A stretch of 64,000 bases of DNA from Motiliproteus sp. SC1-56 (GTDB taxonomy: Bacteria; Pseudomonadota; Gammaproteobacteria; Pseudomonadales; Balneatricaceae), in contig NZ_JAEMGS010000001.1 of assembly GCF_017309075.1 (NCBI RefSeq), positions 310,001 to 374,000 on the forward strand, given 5' to 3'. Within the stretch, counting starts at the first letter, position 1. Each line of letters opens with the position of its first letter. Positions 58,309 to 64,000 of the stretch are shown in pieces. The translations under genes and the position numbers were made by a program. The notes under the pieces were generated by a model that saw nothing but the letters and a program-made list of their open reading frames with translations, made no database searches and was not told where the DNA came from.

Positions 58309-60327
58309 GTGTCCCAACTTAACCCTCGCCAACGGGAAGCGGTCCACTATGTGGGCGGCCCGCTACTGGTTCTGGCCGGTGCCGGCAGCGGTAAGACCAG
58401 CGTTATTACCCGTAAAATCGCCTACCTGATCGAGGAGTGCGGCATCAAGGCCTGCCATATCGCCGCGGTGACCTTCACCAACAAGGCGGCGCGGGAGATG
58501 AAGGAGCGGGCGGGGAAGCTGGTCCAGGGCAGCGCCGCGCGCGGGCTCACCGTTTCCACCTTTCACAACCTCGGCCTCAACATTATTCGGCGTGAGCACA
58601 AACAGCTTGGCTTCAAGCCCGGCTTTTCCATCTTCGACGCCCAGGACGCCAATGCGCTGATCCGCGACGTGATGCTGCGCGACCAATTGGATGAGAACGA
58701 CCAGGTGGATTTTATCCAGCACGCCATCTCCAACTGGAAAAACGACATGATCGGCCCCGAGCGGGCCCTGCAGCAGGCGCGTAACGGCAATGAGGAGCTG
58801 GCGGCGCGGGTTTATGCCAGTTACAACCGCCACCTGCGCGCCTACAACGCGGTGGATTTTGATGACCTGATCCTGATTCCAACGCTGCTGTTCAAGACCC
58901 AGCCCGACGTGCTGGAGCGCTGGCAGCGCAAGATCCGCTACCTGCTGGTGGACGAGTACCAGGACACCAACACCAGCCAGTACCTGATGGTGAAGCTGCT
59001 GGTGGGAATCCGGGGCGGCCTCACCGTGGTGGGGGACGATGACCAGTCGATCTACGCCTGGCGCGGGGCGCGCCCCGAGAACCTCTCACTGCTCAAGCAG
59101 GATTTTCCCAGCCTCAAGGTGGTGATGCTGGAGCAGAACTACCGCTCCACCAGCCGTATCCTCAAGGCCGCCAACGTGCTGATCAGCAACAACCCCCATG
59201 AGTTCGTGAAAACCCTGTGGAGCGAGATGGGCATGGGGGAGCCGCTGCGGGTGGTGATGACCCGCAGCGAGGACGCCGAAGCCGACCGCATCGCCACCGA
59301 CATCATCGAGCAGCGGCTCAAACGCCGCAACAGTTTCAAGGATTACGCCATCCTTTACCGCGGCAACCACCAGGCGCGGCTGATCGAGATGAAGCTGCAG
59401 ACCTACCAGATTCCCTACAAGCTCAGTGGCGGCACCTCTTTTTTCGCCCGCGCCGAGGTCAAGGACATCATGGCCTACCTCAAGGTGCTGATTAACCCGG
59501 ACGATGACAACGCCTTCCTGCGCATCATCAACCTGCCGCGCCGGGAGATCGGCCCGTCCACCCTGGAGAAGCTCAGCCAGTACGCCGCCGAGCGCCAACT
59601 GAGCATGTTCGCCGCCGCCGGCGAACTGGGTCTCGGTGCGGTCCTGCCCGAGCGTACGGTGGAGAAGCTGCGCACCTTCAGCCAGTGGCTGCAGGGTATT
59701 TACGAGCGTTGCTACCGTGACGATCCCATCGCCGCGGTCAAGCAGATGGTGCGGGATATCGACTACGAGGGCTGGATCTACCAGAACTGCAGCAGTGAGG
59801 TGCAGGCCGAGCGGCGCATGGCCAATGTCTGGTTCCTGGTGGAGTCGCTGGAGCGGACCCTGGAGCGGTTGCGCGAGGACGACGAGGACGCCGGCATCGA
59901 CAACGCCGTGGCCCGCCTGGTGCTGCTGGATATGCTCGAGCAGCAGGAGGAAGAGGACGACTCCGACCGGGTTCAGCTGATGACCCTGCACGCCTCCAAG
60001 GGGCTGGAGTATCCCCACGTCTACCTGATGGGCATGGAAGAAGAGTTGCTGCCCCACCGCAACAGTATCGAGGACGACTTTGTCGAGGAAGAACGGCGCC
60101 TGGCCTACGTGGGCATCACCCGTGCCCGCAAGACCCTGACCATGACCCTGGCGCGCCAGCGCAAGCAGTTCGGCGAGGTCTCCGACACGGTCCCCAGCCG
60201 TTTTCTCGACGAGCTGCCCGAGGAAGACCTGGAGTGGGAAGGGCGGGATCCGGGCTGTGAGCAGGCCAACCAGACCCGCGGCCGGGCCACCCTCTCCAGC
60301 CTCAAGAACCTGCTGGCCGATTGTTGA
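58309..60327 (+). CDS. rep: ATP-dependent DNA helicase Rep
   Basis: 3'-to-5' helicase that clears protein blocks ahead of replication forks. From the GTG at 58309 it has 672 residues, the expected length, and begins SQLNPRQREAV. The superfamily 1 motifs are visible: AGAGSGKTS (Walker A), DEYQDTN (Walker B), QNYRST, and LHASKGLEYPHV. The open frame upstream (to 58258) is disregarded because relatives begin at this residue. A TACAAT with a weak -35 lies just upstream. Confidence 0.95.
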   Translation: MSQLNPRQREAVHYVGGPLLVLAGAGSGKTSVITRKIAYLIEECGIKACHIAAVTFTNKAAREMKERAGKLVQGSAARGLTVSTFHNLGLNIIRREHKQLGFKPGFSIFDAQDANALIRDVMLRDQLDENDQVDFIQHAISNWKNDMIGPERALQQARNGNEELAARVYASYNRHLRAYNAVDFDDLILIPTLLFKTQPDVLERWQRKIRYLLVDEYQDTNTSQYLMVKLLVGIRGGLTVVGDDDQSIYAWRGARPENLSLLKQDFPSLKVVMLEQNYRSTSRILKAANVLISNNPHEFVKTLWSEMGMGEPLRVVMTRSEDAEADRIATDIIEQRLKRRNSFKDYAILYRGNHQARLIEMKLQTYQIPYKLSGGTSFFARAEVKDIMAYLKVLINPDDDNAFLRIINLPRREIGPSTLEKLSQYAAERQLSMFAAAGELGLGAVLPERTVEKLRTFSQWLQGIYERCYRDDPIAAVKQMVRDIDYEGWIYQNCSSEVQAERRMANVWFLVESLERTLERLREDDEDAGIDNAVARLVLLDMLEQQEEEDDSDRVQLMTLHASKGLEYPHVYLMGMEEELLPHRNSIEDDFVEEERRLAYVGITRARKTLTMTLARQRKQFGEVSDTVPSRFLDELPEEDLEWEGRDPGCEQANQTRGRATLSSLKNLLADC

Positions 60328-60426
60328 TCTGGACAGGTCAGAGCGCTTGGTTCATTATCGCTCTCTTTTCTACCTGCCTGTGGTGACCCGATCAAAACAC
60401 TAAAGCGGTTCTTGCAGGGACGCTCG

Positions 60427-61947
60427 ATGTCAGGGATGTTGGCAATGCTGGGGCTGATGTTGGCCCTGGGGTCTCACGCAGCCACCCACCAAAATGCCTC
60501 TTTGCGTGTCGGGGTATACCAGAACGAGCCCGGTGTCTTCATCGATGGCCAGAGCCGGGTTTCCGGCTTTTATATCGACATACTCGAATACGTTGCCGGC
60601 CAGGAAGGCTGGCAGCTGGATTACGTCCAGTCCGATTGGGCGGGATTGATGGACGGGCTCGCCAACGGTGAGATCGACCTGGTGGCCGGCATGGCCCACA
60701 CCCCTGAGCGCGACCGGGTCTACGACTTTACTCGCGAGCCCATGTTCGTCAACTGGGGGCAGATCTACACCACCGACGGCGGCATCCAATCTCTGCTCGA
60801 CCTCAACGGCCGCACGGTGGTGGGGCTCGAGGCGGACGTTTACGCGCTCAGCTTCCGTTCGCTGCTCAAACGCTTTGACCTGGCCGTCGACTTCCGCTTC
60901 GTAAACAGCTACCAGCAGGTGCTGGCGGAGGTGGACGCGGGTCGCGCCGATGCGGGTATTACCTCGCGCAGCAACGGCGATAGACTTGCTCCGCAGTTTG
61001 ACGTCCGTCGCAGCCCGATTGTCTGCTGCTCCCAGGAGATCGGTTACGCCGTTCGGGACGGTGAGTTCGGCCATGAGCTTGCAACCCTCGATCGCTACCT
61101 GGTAGCCCTCAAGAGCGATAAGGCGTCCTACTACTTCCAGGCCCTGGATCAATGGTACGGCATTGATCCAAGGCACCCGCTGCCGGAATGGGTCTCCGGG
61201 CTGATCGCGCTGCTCGCTGGCGGCGCTGCGTTGCTTTTTTGCGGCGTGGTGTTGCTCAACCGTAAAGTACGGGAGCGGACCCGGCGTTTACAGGAGGCTC
61301 ATGACCTGCTGGACGAACGGGTTCGGCGGCGCACCGAAGAGCTTTACAAGGCCAATAAGCAACTGCGTGATGAAATCGACGATCACCGCAAAACCCAGAA
61401 TAAGTTGAAGCACATGGCCACCCACGATGCCCTTACCGGCCTGCCCAACCGGCGCTGGTTCAGCGAGCGCCTGCAGGAAAACGTGAAAAGGGCGCGGCGG
61501 GCCGAACGCAAGCTGGCGGTGCTGTTTCTCGACCTGGACGGTTTCAAGGCGGTCAATGACACCTACGGCCACGATCTGGGTGATCAGCTGCTGGTGGACG
61601 CCGCGGCGCGCCTGAGCGGCAGCCTGCGGGAGGTGGATCAAATCGCCCGCCTGGGCGGGGACGAGTTCATCATCATGCTGCCCGAGGTCTCGGGACGGGA
61701 GGGCGCGCTGGCCGTGGCCCGGAAAGTGGCCGACCTGTTTCAGGCTCCCTTTACGATCGATTCGTTATCCCTGAAGGTAGGGGTCAGCATCGGCATCAGC
61801 TGCTACCCGGACCACGGCGAGGACGGTGAAACCCTGTTGCGCAACGCCGACCTGGCCATGTACGAAGCCAAGCACCGGCTGCAGGGCGATTATTGCGAGT
61901 ATCACCCGGCACTGGCCCTGAATCCGCCGGAGGAGGCGCTGGGCTGA
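60427..61947 (+). CDS. Substrate-binding domain / GGDEF membrane diguanylate cyclase
   Basis: A 506-residue protein with a signal peptide (about 1-20), a periplasmic family 3 solute-binding domain (about 25-245, LRVGVYQNEPGVFID), a membrane helix (about 258-280), a coiled coil and a C-terminal GGDEF domain with intact GGDEF and an REVD I-site five residues upstream. It probably makes cyclic-di-GMP in response to a small ligand such as an amino acid. The ATG at 60427 has AGGGA upstream; an in-frame TTG lies at 60412. It lies upstream of the tRNA-Arg gene. Confidence 0.9.
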   Translation: MSGMLAMLGLMLALGSHAATHQNASLRVGVYQNEPGVFIDGQSRVSGFYIDILEYVAGQEGWQLDYVQSDWAGLMDGLANGEIDLVAGMAHTPERDRVYDFTREPMFVNWGQIYTTDGGIQSLLDLNGRTVVGLEADVYALSFRSLLKRFDLAVDFRFVNSYQQVLAEVDAGRADAGITSRSNGDRLAPQFDVRRSPIVCCSQEIGYAVRDGEFGHELATLDRYLVALKSDKASYYFQALDQWYGIDPRHPLPEWVSGLIALLAGGAALLFCGVVLLNRKVRERTRRLQEAHDLLDERVRRRTEELYKANKQLRDEIDDHRKTQNKLKHMATHDALTGLPNRRWFSERLQENVKRARRAERKLAVLFLDLDGFKAVNDTYGHDLGDQLLVDAAARLSGSLREVDQIARLGGDEFIIMLPEVSGREGALAVARKVADLFQAPFTIDSLSLKVGVSIGISCYPDHGEDGETLLRNADLAMYEAKHRLQGDYCEYHPALALNPPEEALG

Positions 61948-61972
61948 GGGGGGAAAAAGCGGGTCTGGCCCC

Positions 61973-62001
61973 TTGCCCAACCCGTGGTCGCTGAGTATTA
62001 T
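61973..62001 (+). promoter_or_regulatory. Promoter of tRNA-Arg
   Basis: TTGCCC and TATTAT are separated by exactly 17 bases, giving a start near 62008, with a GC-rich discriminator (ACGCCC) typical of stable-RNA promoters. A CTCTC-TTTT-GAGAG hairpin (62007-62020) leads into the gene. Confidence 0.75.
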
Positions 62002-62030
62002 ACGCCCTCTCTTTTGAGAGATCCTTTTGC

Positions 62031-62107
62031 GCACCCGTAGCTCAGCTGGATAGAGTAGCAGGTTCCGATCCTGTTGGTCGGGGGTTCGAATCCCTCCGGG
62101 TGCGCCA
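62031..62107 (+). tRNA. tRNA-Arg (anticodon CCG)
   Basis: A 77-base gene folds into a cloverleaf: acceptor GCACCCG with CGGGTGC, D-arm GCTC with GAGT, anticodon stem GCAGG with CCTGT (one G-U), loop TTCCGAT, T-arm GGGGG with CCCTC (one G-U), CCA encoded. The anticodon CCG reads CGG (arginine), and A20, an arginine identity base, is in the D-loop. It is a single-copy tRNA in this window, with its own promoter. Confidence 0.96.
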
Positions 62108-62112
62108 CTTTT
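62089..62112 (+). repeat. tRNA-Arg 3'-end repeat, copy 1
   Basis: The last 19 bases of the tRNA plus five downstream bases (24 in all, AATCCCTCC to CACTTTT) recur exactly at 62269-62292, 180 bases downstream. Direct duplication of a tRNA 3' end is the usual mark of an attachment site, or of the tandem repeat units known from the tyrT locus of E. coli. Confidence 0.9.
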
Positions 62113-62582
62113 TCTGTTCCCCTCCAGATTCTCCAACCACTTCGTCATTACTTGGGCCCACCGTACCGGAGGGTGAGAAGCCCCGCGGGTTCGAGCCGAG
62201 TGGCGCAGCCGCGACGCAGCGTCACCGCCGGTGACGGCCCCGAAGGGGGGAGGGGCGCAGCGACGAATAATCCCTCCGGGTGCGCCACTTTTCCTTCCTT
62301 TATCTTGCTCTTTCCTAAGCGGAAAAAGAAACTCCACGCCTTTGCAGACCGGCTTTTCGGCGTCGCTGATAGCCGTTTCCATCTTCGATCACCTGCACGT
62401 GTTTTCGCTATTCTGGCTGCGCGCTTCTAATGGCTGCTTACAACAGAGTCGCTTCGTGCTGTTTCTGGGCCTATTGCCGCCGGGTTGGGCCGTCACAAGT
62501 CCTGCGCCGGCTCGCCTATACTCCTGGTATTAATAGCGTGACGGCTGTGTCGCCAGTTATGCAGGGAGGAGCGGTTAAAGGG
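62108..62582. other. Gene-poor segment after tRNA-Arg
   Basis: 475 bases without a convincing gene. It holds the second tRNA-end copy, an inverted repeat (CCGGAGGG at 62166-62173 with CCCTCCGG at 62272-62279), a CGTCACCG-C-CGGTGACG hairpin (62219-62235) and a CCCC-GAA-GGGG hairpin. The long minus frame over it is the familiar antisense artefact of tRNA genes. Confidence 0.6.
62269..62292 (+). repeat. tRNA-Arg 3'-end repeat, copy 2
   Basis: Exact 24-base copy of the tRNA end, 180 bases downstream. It has no remaining tRNA in front of it. Confidence 0.9.
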
Positions 62583-63107
62583 ATGGTCAAAAAAATTGCG
62601 TTTTTTATGTCGGTTGTTTTGTTATCGGCTTGCGGTGCCGTTAAAACAATGATCGTTGATTTCGATGATCCGAAAATTGTCGCTGAAAGTGTGAGCGTTA
62701 ATAAAGACAAGTTTAAGAAAATGGTGATGTATGAGGCACCTTTTCTCCCCTCTGAAGCGGGAGATAAGGTGAAGATGAGAGCGTGGAAGTGGGTTGAGCG
62801 GGACAAGTGGGTATATCAGGTTTACGCGTTTGATACCTATAAGAGCCAAACCTTTAGAAATTATGATCGCGCCTATGATGATCAGGGCAATAGGTTAGAT
62901 ACGACGCTAGTCGATAAAGATGTCCAGTCCTGCAAGGCTGATGAGGGGTGCCATTACGCCGAACACATTACCATAAACCTGCCGAGAGACTATCTAGAGA
63001 AAAAGATCGAGGGCGGCTTTTCGTTCAAAATAAGCGGCTCCGGCGAGGAGCAGGTTTTTGTGGTGCCAGGCTCCTACATCGATGGTTTTTTGTCCGTCGC
63101 AAAGTGA
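62583..63107 (+). CDS. AT-rich lipoprotein, unknown
   Basis: A 174-residue protein with a lipobox (VLLSAC). The mature part has a WKWVERDKWVYQVYAFDTY stretch, a CKADEGCHYAEHITI segment and a short C-terminal domain. Codon use is visibly AT-rich compared with the neighbours (many AAA, GAT, TTT), suggesting horizontal transfer. The ATG has AAAGGG upstream and a GGAGGAG farther back. No family was recognised. Confidence 0.7.
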   Translation: MVKKIAFFMSVVLLSACGAVKTMIVDFDDPKIVAESVSVNKDKFKKMVMYEAPFLPSEAGDKVKMRAWKWVERDKWVYQVYAFDTYKSQTFRNYDRAYDDQGNRLDTTLVDKDVQSCKADEGCHYAEHITINLPRDYLEKKIEGGFSFKISGSGEEQVFVVPGSYIDGFLSVAK

Positions 63108-63697
63108 GCTAAGAAGGGGCGGCACTTTGAACGCGGTTCTTTATCTTGTTCGCTCCTGCGCGGAAACGGCCGCGCCGCCTACACCCGCTTCTGGCGCGGT
63201 TAGGAGCACTTAAACACCGGGCAAGAGCGGCCCAAAGCCCGGTCTCGGCATGCCGGTGTGTCGATGTGGGCGGAAGTGATTCGACTGTCGCCAGCGTCCA
63301 CACGCCAGCTTCAGCCGCCTCACCGGCGGTGCTCTCCTTGTCTCTGGTCTCAAGGTGCCCGTCTCGCTGATCCAAGCACGAACCCGCCGGAGGGGGCGCC
63401 CCTAAGTGATTGTCTGTGTTGGGCGATTTTCCAGGAAGGAGCCCCGGTTTCCCACGCCGCGAGCGGTATCTAAATGAAATAAATAGCGTTTTTAAAAGGG
63501 TTCTTTCTGCGATCGCCATTGGAAAGCGCCGCCAAACTTTCTGTCCAATACTTAGTCGATGCCATAAGAGCAAGGCAGGGAACAGAAGGACTCGTTCAGG
63601 GATGAAACCCTCCTGTCGGCTTCTCCGTAAGGCCGGCACGGGCGATCGATTGGCCCGGAGGCAATGTCCTTCAGAATCTCGTTACAGGAGTTTGCAA
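63108..63697. other. 590-base gene-poor stretch
   Basis: No gene was supported. A 176-codon minus-strand frame (63109-63639) is open but arginine- and serine-rich, without a recognisable domain, so it is not annotated. The sequence is more mixed in composition than flanking genes and may be a remnant or structured element. Confidence 0.5.
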
Positions 63698-64000
63698 ATG
63701 AACGTTACATCGATTCTCAATGAAGTCATGAAACAGGCTCAGGGCGCGTCCATGCAAGGCAGAGGTCCAGGCGGAATGGACCTGGGCGGCATGATGGCAA
63801 ATCTCGAAAAGCAGGTCAGGGGAGCTCAGGGCGCCGGTGGCGTCGACCTCAAGAGCGCGCTTGGCGGCGGTTTGCTGGGAATGTTGGTGGGTGCAGGCCG
63901 GGGGCGGAAGATGGGGGGCAAGCCCCTGAAATACGGTGCGCTCGCTGGCATTGGTGCACTCGCCTGGCAAGCCTACCAAAAGCACCAGGCCAGCCTTAAG
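63698..64000 (+). CDS. DUF533 / YebE-like protein (3' end cut off)
   Basis: Starts MNVTSILNEVMKQAQG at an ATG with ACAGGAG seven bases upstream. After a glycine-rich part (about 20-60) comes LGMLVGAGRGRKMGGKPLKYG with GALAGIGALAWQAYQKHQ, the DUF533 pattern shared with E. coli YebE. A C-terminal TerB-like domain is expected beyond the window. At least 101 residues are present here. Function unknown; likely inner-membrane-associated. Confidence 0.75.
   Translation, partial: MNVTSILNEVMKQAQGASMQGRGPGGMDLGGMMANLEKQVRGAQGAGGVDLKSALGGGLLGMLVGAGRGRKMGGKPLKYGALAGIGALAWQAYQKHQASLK

Noticed and set aside
61765-62382. A 205-codon minus-strand frame covering the tRNA-Arg region, containing [12 protein letters not shown]
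   Set aside because: This peptide pattern is a known artefact of reading the antisense strand of tRNA genes; the true feature is the tRNA and its repeat.
63109-63639. A 176-codon minus-strand frame
   Set aside because: No domain or ribosome-binding site; composition is unlike a folded protein. Kept as an open question only.

Overview
The window is a GC-rich (visibly above 60 % in most genes) stretch of gammaproteobacterial chromosome made mostly of conserved housekeeping genes. Gene orders such as typA / glnA-ntrB-ntrC / trmL / secB-grxC-rhodanese / gpmI-envC-ctpA-yibQ, nrdR-ribD-ribE-ribBA-ribH-nusB-thiL-pgpA, dxs-ispA-xseB, and glnK-amtB divergent from ubiK-comM are typical of Pseudomonadales and Oceanospirillales-like bacteria. 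A PomAB-type (sodium-motor-like) stator pair beside xseB and an NtrBC system suggest a motile, probably marine, free-living heterotroph. The species cannot be fixed from the sequence alone.

Layout. 1-1935: C-terminally truncated substrate-binding/PAS/GGDEF protein. 2215-5531 (minus): dtd, pip, typA. 5532-10091: nitrogen control block with a sigma-54 promoter, NtrC-type sites, glnA and ntrBC. 10116-11825: trmL convergent with rhodanese-grxC-secB. 12097-18271: an unknown two-gene pair, then gpmI-envC-ctpA-yibQ. 18548-28362: accessory genes (secreted metzincin-like protease with PKD and Fn3 domains, CHASE-GGDEF-EAL protein, outer-membrane barrel, DUF4136-type lipoprotein, YebG-like protein, lipoyl/octanoyl transferase-like protein, cupredoxin-like lipoprotein). 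28407-42586: ettA, hsp20, glyA, the riboflavin/nusB/thiL/pgpA operon, a metallopeptidase homologue with an altered zinc motif, ribA, and dxs-ispA-xseB. 42792-51873: pomAB, small unknown genes, a TetR-thioesterase-MFS operon divergent from a cupin gene, a tartrate/malate dehydrogenase, a 58-residue protein, astA and a DUF192 protein. 51897-54167: two PII genes flanking amtB. 54470-61947: ubiK, comM, a degenerate REC/GGDEF with EAL protein, rep and a substrate-binding/GGDEF protein. 62031-64000: tRNA-Arg(CCG), a duplicated tRNA 3' end 180 bp downstream, an AT-rich lipoprotein gene, a 590-bp gene-poor stretch and a truncated DUF533/YebE-like gene.

How the genes work together. The strongest functional theme is nitrogen control: glutamine synthetase, its NtrB/NtrC regulators, an ammonium channel and two PII proteins lie in this one window. 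GCACCA-N3-TGGTGC-type sites stand upstream of glnA, ntrB (a weaker match) and glnK, and sigma-54 -24/-12 elements precede glnA and glnK. A second theme is cyclic-di-GMP signalling: four proteins carry GGDEF and/or EAL domains, two of them with ABC-type substrate-binding domains as periplasmic sensors. A third is riboflavin and isoprenoid/thiamine cofactor synthesis.

Most of the window is ordinary core genome. The points that merit a second look are the tRNA-Arg 3'-end duplication with its atypical neighbour, a frameshifted thioesterase in a TetR operon with twin matching operator palindromes, a YugP-type peptidase whose HExxH has become YExxH, paired PII genes, a cupredoxin-like lipoprotein whose coding end also forms the ettA terminator, and several secreted or lipid-anchored proteins of unknown role. 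I did not find a clear new defence system, CRISPR array, insertion sequence or prophage.
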